NCBI GenBank assembly: GCA_001970955.1
Contig: MPUH01000374.1
Coordinates: 1-59,769, forward strand
Source: Stentor coeruleus
Lineage: Eukaryota; Ciliophora; Heterotrichea; Heterotrichida; Stentoridae
Direction of reading: 5' to 3'
Length of the DNA stretch: 59,769 bases
Shown: positions 39,301 through 46,929 of the stretch, in pieces
How positions within the stretch are numbered: the first letter of the stretch is position 1
How the letters are laid out: each line of letters starts with the position of its first letter
Notes under the pieces: generated by a model
What the model saw: only the letters and a program-made list of their open reading frames with translations
What the model was told of the DNA's origin: nothing
The model's database searches: none
Position numbers and translations under genes: made by a program

Positions 39301-41904
39301 CCCTTGACCAACAATTCTCTGGAATCCATCTTTCATTGTCCTTTTTGGGATATTTTTCAGTAAAATCAAGAGTTTCTGTGACCTAACCGCATCAAAAAGA
39401 TCCCCATGTTTGCATCCAATAACAAATCTCTTCCATTTTTCCAAAGAAAACTTAGTTTTTTTCTCCATAGCACGAATAAAACTCTTAACTGCACCTTTAA
39501 CCTTATCCCCTGAGCCACCAACTCTTTGAAAAGAATCCCTCATTATCCTTTTTTGTATATTCGTCAAGTTAACAATGAGTTTTTGTGATCTAATAGCATC
39601 AAAAAGATCTCCATGTTTACAGCTCATTACATATTTTCTCCATATTTCTAATGAAATCTTAGTTTTTTTCTCAATTGCCCTGATAAAACTTTTTAATGCA
39701 CCTTTAACTTTATCTCCTGAGCCTGTGATCCTTTGGAATGCATCTCTTTCTGTTCTTGCTAAAGCATGAGCCAAAGTATTTTTGAGCTTCTCAGCTCGAA
39801 CCTGGTTTAGCATTAAACCATTTTTTACTGCATGCATAAACTTAAACCATGTTGCCAGAGCTTCTTTTGGCCTTATGATAAAAACATTTATCATAGCTCG
39901 TATAGAAATCTTTATTTTCTTCTCATCATCTATAGTAATTCTTTTAAGACTTACACCCAAAACTCTTCTTGGTATATTTTTTATCACTTCAGCAAAACTC
40001 CTCGCTGTTGCTTTTCCACTTCTTAAACGTTCTTTTTTCAAGTCTTTCCTTAGTCCACGAGTCATTGTTTTTATATCAACATTTTCAAGATTCTTAGCAA
40101 AAAGACTACAAGCAAAAAGCGCTCTTTGCATTCTTAAAGTGAACAAATAGACTAGATGAGAAACAGCTGAGCGTAATGGAAAAACTATTATAAATTTGCT
40201 TAATCCATATTTCTGAGGTCTTCGGGTTGCACGTTTGAGTGCTGTGGCCATTTTAAGGGCTTTAAACTTTTTAGTATGATCTTTGGATAACGCTTTAAGA
40301 CGGTCCCAAGCTTGGATTTTCTTGATTTTCCAAGATGTAATAAAAGCTCTTATTAAAATAAGCTTTCTATGCTTGTTATTTTTCATAAACCCATAAAAAC
40401 CTTGTTTGAGCTTATAATTGATACTTTTTTTCCAGTTTTTAATTATGTCGAAAACTGCTGAGTCTTTTAGAATCTGTAGAGCTTTGCCGTCGCTTGACTC
40501 TTTGCTGAGCTTCCAGAGGTAAAATGATGACCTGGTTTCATCGCAGTACTTTTTACTGTAAAAGTTGAAGACCCGGAAAAGGAGCTTTTTGGGCTTGATT
40601 TTCAGATAGGTTTTGAAGAGAAGCAATTTAAATCGTGCTCTAAAGCATTTGTCTAGAGCTCTGACCATCTTGGAAGTGCCTGATGTTCTCATGACTGTTA
40701 CTTTTGAGTGAAGCTTTTCGCGCCAGAAAGAAAATGCGTTCTTTATAGGATTAGAAGCTAACTGACAAGCTCTATAAAAGACACAAGCTTTTTCTCTAAT
40801 ATTGCAAGCGATTTTGTGATAGTGCCAACGGATGAATGCAGAATCATATAATCCATGTATAATCGACCTGATTTTCTTAATCGTCCTCCTCATAATCTCA
40901 TCTGCATCTTTGACAATATAAGGTGGGTGGAAAACTCTTTTCCCTTTATTAGCAAAAATCCTCTGCAACACGGCAATCATACCAAACATCTTAGCTGAAT
41001 CAACAGTTCTCTGGGTATTTTTCCATTTAGCAAAATATGTTTGTAAGCTTATTTTCAGGATCTTAGCTAAATTCTTCAACAAATATTCTTGAAACCTAGC
41101 CATAATCGGTGTAGAACATCTTGCCCACTTATTAAACAATCTTCCTTTAATGAAAATAATATTCTTACATATCGCCAATAAAGCATTTGTCAATATAGTA
41201 TCTCTGCTTTTAGGTTCAGGTGGAATAATCAAGCATTTTTTTGTACTTTTCTTAAGCCCACCATTGAGTAGTTCTATAAACCTCTCGATTTTCTTTTTCT
41301 TATCAGAATATTCTTTTACCGAAGCAGTTGAATGCCATTTTCTAAAGATCACATCAACTCTATGATGGGAAAATTTGAATATACTTCTTAGTATAGCATT
41401 TTCATAAGTTAAAAAGTCAACCGGGATGTTTTTATCTGATTTCTCTTTACTTGTTGAACTTCTTGTAGCATTTGGAGCTTTAAATGATGATACTATTATA
41501 CGCTCTGGGCTTTTATCCGTCTTTAAAGGTGAAACAGGGAATTTTTCAGGAGTTTTTCTGACTTGGTTTTTGTCTTCTTTTTTTCTTACTCTTAAAGTCT
41601 CTTGAGATTTTTTCATTATTTTCACTGACTTTCTATAAAGATCTTCTTCTTCCTCATACTCTTCTACCAACTCTTGATTGGAATCTGCTGCCCATTTCAA
41701 CACAGCAAGGCGCTTTTCATAGAAATATCTTAGCTTAGCTTTTTGCAAACTTCGCCATAGCTTGAGTTTATGAATTTCCCACTTCGGCCGAGAGTTCTCA
41801 ACAAATTTCTCAAGACCTTCATGTTTATAACGTGTTCGGAGTATAAATTCTGATAACTCGGTAGCGTGTTTTAGACGCTGTTCTTTTTCTCGAGCATCCT
41901 GCAT
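30397..41904 (-). CDS. Giant 69-residue-repeat scaffold, Sfi1/spasmin-binding-like (main part)
   Basis: 3835 residues with no intron. Residues about 1-640 hold irregular W-containing helices (FYLWK, FFAKWKN-type) typical of Sfi1-like centrin-binding repeats. About 700-3545 is about 41 tandem units of 69 residues. The consensus is RSQKLKNAL, xxIPxRTLKDAFxRI, a GDGDKVKGALK turn, EKxPKxALEKWKKYV, and CKxKxLFD. The C-terminus has a coiled coil (IEQITELRYEKHSLLEDNHT). Sfi1-type repeats bind centrin or its relative spasmin. Giant spasmin-binding proteins with long tandem repeats are described as the backbone of the contractile fibres of Spirostomum, and heterotrichs contract by such fibres, so a contractile or cortical scaffold is the best inference. 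The same frame continues upstream through a single TGA into the next entry, and together they are probably one gene of about 4060 codons. Confidence 0.85.
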   Translation of the reverse strand: MQDAREKEQRLKHATELSEFILRTRYKHEGLEKFVENSRPKWEIHKLKLWRSLQKAKLRYFYEKRLAVLKWAADSNQELVEEYEEEEDLYRKSVKIMKKSQETLRVRKKEDKNQVRKTPEKFPVSPLKTDKSPERIIVSSFKAPNATRSSTSKEKSDKNIPVDFLTYENAILRSIFKFSHHRVDVIFRKWHSTASVKEYSDKKKKIERFIELLNGGLKKSTKKCLIIPPEPKSRDTILTNALLAICKNIIFIKGRLFNKWARCSTPIMARFQEYLLKNLAKILKISLQTYFAKWKNTQRTVDSAKMFGMIAVLQRIFANKGKRVFHPPYIVKDADEIMRRTIKKIRSIIHGLYDSAFIRWHYHKIACNIREKACVFYRACQLASNPIKNAFSFWREKLHSKVTVMRTSGTSKMVRALDKCFRARFKLLLFKTYLKIKPKKLLFRVFNFYSKKYCDETRSSFYLWKLSKESSDGKALQILKDSAVFDIIKNWKKSINYKLKQGFYGFMKNNKHRKLILIRAFITSWKIKKIQAWDRLKALSKDHTKKFKALKMATALKRATRRPQKYGLSKFIIVFPLRSAVSHLVYLFTLRMQRALFACSLFAKNLENVDIKTMTRGLRKDLKKERLRSGKATARSFAEVIKNIPRRVLGVSLKRITIDDEKKIKISIRAMINVFIIRPKEALATWFKFMHAVKNGLMLNQVRAEKLKNTLAHALARTERDAFQRITGSGDKVKGALKSFIRAIEKKTKISLEIWRKYVMSCKHGDLFDAIRSQKLIVNLTNIQKRIMRDSFQRVGGSGDKVKGAVKSFIRAMEKKTKFSLEKWKRFVIGCKHGDLFDAVRSQKLLILLKNIPKRTMKDGFQRIVGQGDKIRGALKSFVRAIEKKTKFSIEKWRKYVAKCRHGDLFDAVRSQKLLILLKNIPRRTMKDGLQRIVGSGDKVKGALKSFIRAIEKKTKFSIEKWQKFVMGCKHGDLFDAIRSQKLILHLGSIEKRTIKDSFQRIEGCGSKAIGALKSFVKALEKKTKFSVEKWKKYIISCKHGALLDAVRSQTLKNHLFGLQKRTTRDAFQRVSGAGDKIFAGIKSIIRRIEKRTQVALKTWKFYAEDCKYGKLLNMIKCEKLRLALMKVPSRTIKDAYQRIVGGGDKIKGAVRSVMKQIEKRQGFAYVKWKEYVNKCKHGDLIDGLKSQKLKNSLEHIIIRKVRDTVQRVLGAGDKIKGVIKDMIRRIEKRPQFAFVKWKTFYVEIKQGILLDAIKTEKLRKALFNVPARTMRNAFQLIIGSGNKVKGAINIIIKQIEKKPKIVLKKWNKMIIEIKQGILLDACRTEKLRNALNKVPRRVLRDAMMRAVGDGGKVNGVLKSLKYSVERRPRDALYKWKKYIQDCHKGKVMDALRAFKLSICMVKIPKRTLRDSYVRMQGNGNLLAGVFKNLENKIKNIPRIAFSKWKDWDQAVRNGLIMDRMRAQKLKNALQLIPSRTMKGAFQRIIGNGNRVAGALKDLSRVYRNLIRSSYQKWGKFIQDCKCKKIFEAFRTEKLRLSLFRLTLRTLKVSQNKIIGMGNAVNGALQRIFLACDKMTRVGYFRWKKFIQLCNKKAFLDNVKSAKLKLFMIGILKRTLKSTLTYMTRDEGNMKKSLSYIFYVFKQMSRNSFIKWRMYIILCKTSSILDNLRSYKLKIALTKIPIRTLRGTFDRILGDGDRVKGALKDMVSKLMNRPKFAIAHWKDYIIGCKNKNFMDNIRSEKVKYQMTKIIQRTVRVTVQKIIGHGDIVKGAFEKLALKVKNKPRKALQKWLKYREMINRNEILDSLKSQKLKICLANIPMRTLRSAFQRIIGDGDMVKGALRKMLIVAKNLTKNGFKIWRNFVIGCDKKDFMDNIRSQKLKNVLSRIPSRTTKYTYQRIIGDGSAVKGAMKTLANRMVQMTKVGLQKWRKYVEDCKSQKLLDGIRSHKLLMVLTKIPTRIIRDASQRISGDGNKIKGAMKNLIDALKTKPKGALIIWRKYIEGCKNRLFFDGLRSHKVKETMSKVARRTVRDTFLRIVGEGDKVRGCMKQIIRGIMKMPKVAIEKWRIYAKECKSNIFFSLMKSQKLKNALARVPYRVIRSGFERIVGSGNRATGALKRIFMALEKKAKLSFIDWRNMIHEHKKKNLTDNIRSQMLRHTLNQLPRSTLNEVFNRLVKEHNMANRTLRRLALVFIKGPEIALQNWKKFIEKDKIVDVKNNFEKKFKAMKVKNSLDKPARKVLRSAKSHADHDNTKLKLALKNLANAVTKRNSDVMRMWHVNSLTYVIDKKNSKEKAEIMTENRGLRLRVTLNHICKRTARIAFRQINPNKDRVAQALSKFEEIVSMRPKMALARWMKFAEKVKSNELLNSIKTLKLRGNLEAIVKRSLRNTFLIASGDGNRVKGALKSIVAGLHKKIKGNFGFWKAYVLNVKEKRLFDSMRSHKLIVIMANLVKRTLKDADERILGGGDKIKGAIRRLLAGLMKIPRDTMENWRKYVRMCKSKSIFDGMRSQKLRNSFDRIPRRILKDSYNRILGDGSFVKGAIRRLLAGLMKIPKNSIEKWKKYIQMCKAKTIFDGMRSQKLKNTFERMSRRTLKDASNRILGDGNLIKGILKSVVRRMIDLPKDSLAKWRLYIRACKTQGLLDNLRSQKLKHSLVSIPTRTLRNVCERIFGEGNLIKGALRRIQIAIQKKPKSAFEQWKKFIENIKRKKYYDNTRSVQLKMCMASLTKRTERITFLIVAGEGNRVKGAMRRLLSSLARIPKDTLDKWRKFVQNCKNKTLFDGMRSHKLKICFEKLTKRIIKDTCNRVLGDGDIVKATLRGIIKKILDLPKDALKKWGNYVNGCKHKDFFDALRSSRLKNTLGRIPVRRIKNILNRVVGGGSAVEGKLKTLFSGLEKLPQIAFKRWIGFVQNIKHKGMFDMMRSQKLKHSLFRLTARTLTDTFRAFDISDKIKICKQTLKFIIKKFEERTKEALSGWKQYVQAIHSKSMFDMIRTHKLLRTLTRIPIRRSKDAYVRLVGGGDKVKGRLNVLFNSIAKIPQIAFIRWKQYIVYTKTKGLLTNLKSMHLKQAMARLTTRTSKISFECIIGDGSRVAGALRRVFIQLQKQTGQGFDNWKKYIEALKDKRFLDNHKALMLKLAFSRFTKRTAKGMFERIIGDGSRVAGALRRVFIQLQKQSRISFEQWKKYIVALKDKKFLDSHKALALKLSFGRFTKRTTKGMFERIIGGGNRARGMLTTLANKYAQVPRDAIKSWKKYISDVKLNKVLDATKAQKLKFTITHMLMRTMKTVSTRITVGNPNVKTAFTRLIFLHKEGKKTALTSWRVYVEQCKKTILLDQVRTEKLRRHLKMIDRRVLKMSIERILGDGSRVKGSLRRLFMNMEKTRVISFQEWKTETFKSRHQVTVAKLRAKKFTEILTSMTNKKFRIITDKVTGKAKVGQTAMRCVYTWLKIKYIHAFRDWKEQTIKVCRKEEKIARKIYVLSFNMTNRTLKLAFKAIMGDSKIKGTLQRIYDNYMKMQLEALKTLWGRVEKIRTIKKINSAYYVFRQLLSYSKKVQAIRFKFWKNMDSVRRARIMKKSTGKMMNFMSINFEGAFWKWKYILTHTGTIINPKHSIVLNRLSKVGNNYQRRLGQFTFFKMILHIKSLPFGQKVTLPQVIAKILKTNGDDSLPPSPEKMFDSRPYSAVSTDIKALENPSNVSTLAAGSLSKEEVSSLNQMGAFEIFSITIKEIRLRKYAWGLASIFTYSQQVGFYDGEHSRLIEQITELRYEKHSLLEDNHTLRNHNDNLVSSLEKANDEFQTISLELDHLRMSAMIRILSRLAELSMHTGYVALALR
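31270..39801 (-). repeat. About 41 tandem 207-bp coding repeats
   Basis: Period 207 bp, one per 69-residue unit. Most units keep the exact length. Exceptions lie in the middle (roughly residues 2140-2330), where two or three units are degenerate and of altered length. Neighbouring units in the upstream part (CKHGDLFDA type, about 38700-39800) are the most alike, suggesting recent local duplication there. Confidence 0.9.
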
Positions 41905-41919
41905 TGTAAATTTCCATCT

Positions 41920-42579
41920 TCATAAAGCGATTTGTTCAATTATTGGTGCAGCTTTAAGAATTGCTTTGATGATTTTTAAAATTTTACCTTTTTTCTCGTA
42001 GTTATTCATTGTATGTCTGCGCTTTAGACCTCGCAACCCTTGTTTGGGTTCAATTTTTACGTTTGGAGGCTTTTCGTGCCACAGGGTTACGGTTTTCTGC
42101 ATGCCGATCCCAAGCGCGCGGTTTAAATTAGCAATCATTCTTGCACACTGTAATCGTTTAACTTCAAGTTCTAAAAAGTCAACTTTGTGTTCTGTAAAGC
42201 CTTTTGACGAGATAGCTTTGATTCTCAAGAATCCGGTAAAAACCTGAGCATTTTTCTTGATTTGAAGTATCGAAAGTGCATGGAAGAGTTTTGAAGCCCT
42301 AATAGCAGATGTTGATGCTATATATAAATGTCCTAAATTTGGGAAGTTTGAAGGTTTCCCTGGCCTAAATCCTTGCAAGTAATTGGAAACTATTTGAAAA
42401 TCATACTCAGAAATCAGTCCTTTATAGGTTTGCAAGGTAGTCTGCGCAACTTTTACGTGGGCTTGAGTGGAGGACAAGATCTGATGTAGGTCTTTGATCG
42501 ATTTTTTATGCTGTTGAGGGTCTTCAGGCCTTCCTGATAGAACATCCTCTAGCAAGGTTGAAGTTTTAGATTCTTCCAT
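41920..42579 (-). CDS. N-terminal part of the giant repeat scaffold, before an in-frame TGA
   Basis: 219 residues starting MEESKTSTLLEDVLSGRPED. It ends at TGA (41920-41922), but the following codons stay open in the same frame, RWKFT and then the Met taken as the start of the 3835-residue frame. The sequence around the stop reads AL-stop-RWKF, which matches the ALxKWKKY motif found in every repeat, so the TGA replaces one variable residue inside a repeat-like motif. No GT...AG intron spans it. Explanations are a base error (CGA or AGA to TGA), a real nonsense allele, or stop readthrough. I treat this as the first part of the giant gene, not a separate one. Confidence 0.75.
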   Translation of the reverse strand: MEESKTSTLLEDVLSGRPEDPQQHKKSIKDLHQILSSTQAHVKVAQTTLQTYKGLISEYDFQIVSNYLQGFRPGKPSNFPNLGHLYIASTSAIRASKLFHALSILQIKKNAQVFTGFLRIKAISSKGFTEHKVDFLELEVKRLQCARMIANLNRALGIGMQKTVTLWHEKPPNVKIEPKQGLRGLKRRHTMNNYEKKGKILKIIKAILKAAPIIEQIAL

Positions 42580-45500
42580 TATTTTATATGCAAAAGAATA
42601 AGTTTTTTAGATTATTTTTGGGGTAATTATATTCATTCAAATTCATTTTGCAAATATTGTTGGAAAGTAATTTTAAGAAAAATTATGGGAATTATTATCC
42701 TGGAAATTAGGGATTTTATGATGGAGTTAGTAGGGTCAGGATTGAGGATGGATTTTTGGGGGATTTGATAAGGTTTTTTGCCTGGGGGTGATTTTTTAGG
42801 GTATTTTGAAGCTCTGGTAATAGGAAACTTTGTTGAAGATTTTTCGACAAGAAAGTTATGGGTTGAAAAATTTAGGGTTTGAGTGAAGATATTAATACTT
42901 TAAATGAGAAAAAAGTAAATTAATTTATTTGAGGATAATTCGGATAGTTTTTTATGTTTGAAATTTTAGAATGTATATTATTCTTATGATGCGGCCTTTT
43001 TCCATTATAGTTTGGAAAATACTTTAATAAAAAAATATATAAGATTGTTATATGACTAGAAGGCTATTTGATTTTAGTTTATAACGCTTGTGATTTTATA
43101 CTAAATTTTATAATCCGTACCAAATTCCGATTCCATTTTATTACATAAAAATACAATTTTCTGATGATATGCTTTTATATAATAAATGGAACATTAGGCT
43201 TGGCTTGATTTTTTATTATTTGAATGCTAAGTTAGTTTCAATAGTTCATATATGATTATTTTTCTAGGTGATATCCTCAAAAAATAACTACAAAATCATT
43301 GATGGCCATACTGCGCTTAAATTGGAATATATGTGTGTATACCATTAATATATATTGTAATTAAGTCTAATTTGAATTTCCTTTAATTTTTTTATACTAC
43401 CTTGGATGCATATAGCCATAAAATTAGTATTTTTTACCATTTCGGTATATTACCTCATTTTTATATAAATTATGTATTTAAGAAAGTTATATATGCTTAA
43501 TCACAAATTATGCTTTTTAATAGACTAAAAAATAATAAATTCACATTTTAGTATAAACATGAATGCATTAAGCTTACATTTTTAATAGTAAATAATTTTA
43601 TTAAATCCAATTAATGCTTTAGATAACATCAGTTTATATAATAAAAACTATATAAAGTATAAATCTCACAACGATTTGATAACACTTAAAACACTTGTTT
43701 ATACTAATTTTATTAATCTTGGCTTTACAAATAATATAGCATTTATATTTATCATCATGCTATATAATTTAAATATCTTAATGAATTTCCTACTTAAACA
43801 TTTGTATAATTTTAATATTTGTTTATAAAACATATGCAGAGCTTATAAACTACAACAATCTGTGAATAAATTGTAAATTTATCCACTTATATATATTGTT
43901 TTATTTCCATGTATTAATAATCAACTTATAGGACTTTAGCATACCTATTTTATCTATATGCAAATAAAGTATTAATAGATTGTTTATATGTTAGATTCAA
44001 AGTTATTGCTTTACTGATTTGCTATTTGATTTGCGAATCTATGATTATTTTTATAGGATTTCCCGCAAACCCTATTTTTATATTCCCTAAACACAAAATA
44101 TGATTTCTCTCTACTTAATTAAAGATCTTTTATGTATATTTGCTTATCTTTTTTAAAGCATTTCATAATTTTCAAGAATTTTTTTTTGGCATTAATAAAC
44201 TCCTAAACGAAGAAAGCAGTGGGTTATAGCTTGCTTCAATAATTTTATCCAAAAGTTAATTTTTAAGTGAGATTGATTTTTTGACTGTATTTTTGTTAGA
44301 TAATTAACTAAAATCTTATTTCAAGAGATAAATTTTTCCGAATAATAAAATATGGTATAATTTATATAAAGTAACTCAATTCACATAAGTGAACTACTTT
44401 ATAATATACTTTTATTTAATAAAATCTATGCTAAATATAAGATTGCATTTCAAAAATTTATAGGCTTAACCACAAAATCTACCTTGAAAGGCTAAAGTTT
44501 TTTTTTTTACATATAGCATGATAGATATATGAATTTGATATTCAAAATCAACGCTGTGCAAGTAAAGATATTTTTCAATGATTATTAACAGATTAGTAAT
44601 CAGTTATATGTTTAAACTGCTTACTTGGTAGTTATATTTTGGATATGCAATCAAAAATGTCTACAATTTTTCCATTGTATAAAATGCTTTACTAAAAAGA
44701 TATTTTAAATAGCATTCCCTAAAAAATTATTCTATATTTTTCATATTAAAGTTATATATCTTTCACTTAGATTTTAAATTCGTAAAAACATATAAGATTT
44801 AATATTTTATAGAAAAAATGGAGAATTTCCAATTGAAATCCTAAGTTTTTTTTTGGTTTTTTTGTCTAACTTACTAGGCTTATTTTATAATTTATCAACA
44901 ATTATGCAATTTTATTTTTCTGGTTTCTTTAGATTAGTCTTTCAATACAATTAATACTGTCTTTAAATGATTATTTTTCAGATATATAAATATTATTGAG
45001 TATTCTTAAGCTCTTATTAATAAATTAAATCTCTTTATAAAAACCTAGAGATTATAAAATTTCTCTTTAAAGCCTATATAAAAATCAAAGAGCATATATG
45101 CCTTTCAAAAAAAAAATTCTTTATATATGAAAAGTTCCTCATAATTCAGCATTATATATAAGTAATTTATTCTATAAACCTATAAAATATTTTATAGTAT
45201 TATACATAAATAATTTTTAAAACGTTTAAACACTAAGCCGGCTTCACATAATAACCAGGATTTGGTAAAATTTATGACAATAAATTTAATAATATTAGCA
45301 ATTTCTATATTGTAAGATTTTTTCTTTAAGTTCTGTGATTTATATTTTGCGCTCTTTCTATATTGTAAGATTATTTCTTTAAGTTCTGTGATTTGTATTT
45401 TGCGCTCTTTGATTTCCTAGTCTTTTCACATAATCAAAGCTTTTTAAAACTGAATCATTTCACCTGCAGAACGCAATAACTTGACCGCGGCAAGTGTGTG

Positions 45501-46039
45501 AAAAGGCGATGATGGAGTTTTGAGGAAAAGCGCCAGAATAAAAAGTGGGAAATACGTTGAATTCAGAATTAGGGAGTTGGAGATCATAGAAAAAAGATAT
45601 TTTCCATTTTGGTGCAGATGTCAAAGATTGTGCTACTTTTATCTAAAGTTTTTTCTAAATATTGTAATAGTATAAGAGGATATCAAAAAGCTGAAGCCAG
45701 ACCTGGTTTGGTAAGACCATTTTTTATTATTCGGCTCTATAACAACTCAATAGTTTTCAAAAATAAACTGAGCAGATAATACAAGAGATTAAGTAAAATT
45801 AGGCTACTAAAAATAAAATCAGTATTTTCAACCTTTATGTAAAAAAGATTTTCTCTCCTTCAAGTAAAGTGAAGTTTCTTATAAATTTACTTCAACTTCA
45901 GTTCAGAAATTAAATAGCCTGGCACTGAAAACCCTTCATAAATAGTAAATCAATATCATAATTTCTAAATCATTTACATCATTCCTCACACCGATTATTA
46001 CCTTCCCTATATATGAGATTAACTAGTTTATATCCTAAC
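42580..46039. other. Long intergenic spacer
   Basis: The longest gene-free stretch, 3.5 kb and very AT-rich. It starts upstream of the giant repeat gene, where its promoter must lie, and runs to the 3' end of the KDEL-receptor-like gene. From about 45440 to 45720 the composition is less AT-rich (ttgaccgcggcaagtgtgtg), yet no frame longer than about 30 codons stands out. It may hold a non-coding RNA or a decayed gene. Confidence 0.4.
45302..45407. repeat. 53-bp tandem duplication
   Basis: 45302-45354 and 45355-45407 differ at only two or three positions and both end in attttgcgctc. There is no N between them, so this looks like a real tandem duplication rather than a contig join. It lies just before the less AT-rich patch. 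Confidence 0.85.
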
Positions 46040-46843
46040 TTATAAAGGCAGGACCAATGGGGTCCCTAAAACTGCACTCTTCAAATAATAACCTAAAAAC
46101 TGTCCTGTAAAAACTAACACCCCAGCTTGAGAAACTAATACAAAGTACCCAGAAATGTGTGAAAAATATGCATATTTACCATGAGCTTTATTTAACTCAT
46201 GATAAGTTTGCACCCAAAATATAAAACTCAAGATCTTCGATACACTATGAGCAGCGACAAAATGTGATGAGAAGTTTTCAAGGTCATTATATTCTTTCAT
46301 TTTCCATAAAAGTGGAACTACAGCAAAAGTTTCAAGAACCATTGAGAACATCCAACAAGTATCAGTAAAGAAATTGCGGTTAAGAGTTGGATGGAGGATT
46401 AAGGCAAATATAAAGCAAGCTGGAAGAAGGGTAAGGTAAATTCGTGATTCTTTAGTTATTTTGAGTTTGTTTGCAACATAAAAGCTTAATAAAAGGTTAA
46501 AAATTTCAATAATTTGATATAACCAGTCACCTGTAGAATCGTTAGGTAGATAGCTTTCATAAGAGAGAATTGAGATAAGACGAGTAAGATAGATTGTGGT
46601 GTATATAATGAATGTGTTACATGAAAGACCTCGGATTGATGACTGGACTTGAATAATGATACCAAGAACTGATAAGCTTTGGAGGAGAGATGAAAGGGTG
46701 AGTAAAAAAGAAAAGTCTTGACTTGAGAATGTAAAGTATATGAATATAACTAAAATAGTTATGAAAAGCCAGTATTTGAGTTCAGGGATTCTTGCTAACT
46801 GCTGAGGGTTGGTAAGAAGTTTTCCAATTTTTTTCCAGTTCAT
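46040..46843 (-). CDS. ER lumen protein-retaining receptor-like (KDEL receptor family)
   Basis: 267 residues, seven to eight hydrophobic spans. Family marks include a GLSCNTFIIYTTIYLTRLIS segment (QxLxxIVFxxRYLD region), WMFSMVLETFAVVPLLWKM (family: WxFSxYLESVAILPQL), and SHFVAAHSVSKILSFIFW (family: THYxFxLGxYRxLYxxNW). Such receptors return escaped ER residents from the Golgi. It has an extra N-terminal membrane span (about residues 28-45) and is longer than the about 212-residue classical receptor, like the ERD2-like proteins of plants. Ligand specificity cannot be read. It lies head-to-tail downstream of the SIAH gene, 86 bp apart. Confidence 0.8.
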   Translation of the reverse strand: MNWKKIGKLLTNPQQLARIPELKYWLFITILVIFIYFTFSSQDFSFLLTLSSLLQSLSVLGIIIQVQSSIRGLSCNTFIIYTTIYLTRLISILSYESYLPNDSTGDWLYQIIEIFNLLLSFYVANKLKITKESRIYLTLLPACFIFALILHPTLNRNFFTDTCWMFSMVLETFAVVPLLWKMKEYNDLENFSSHFVAAHSVSKILSFIFWVQTYHELNKAHGKYAYFSHISGYFVLVSQAGVLVFTGQFLGYYLKSAVLGTPLVLPL

Positions 46844-46929
46844 AATATATATATAGTTAAAAAGGTTTAATATAAAAATAGAGGATATGGTTATGTTAAT
46901 CGTTATATAACAAATAACAATAAGAATAA

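Noticed and set aside
31610..40150. Many plus-strand open frames of 60-177 codons opposite the giant repeat gene
   Set aside because: They repeat at 207-bp spacing and are antisense shadows of the 69-residue repeats.
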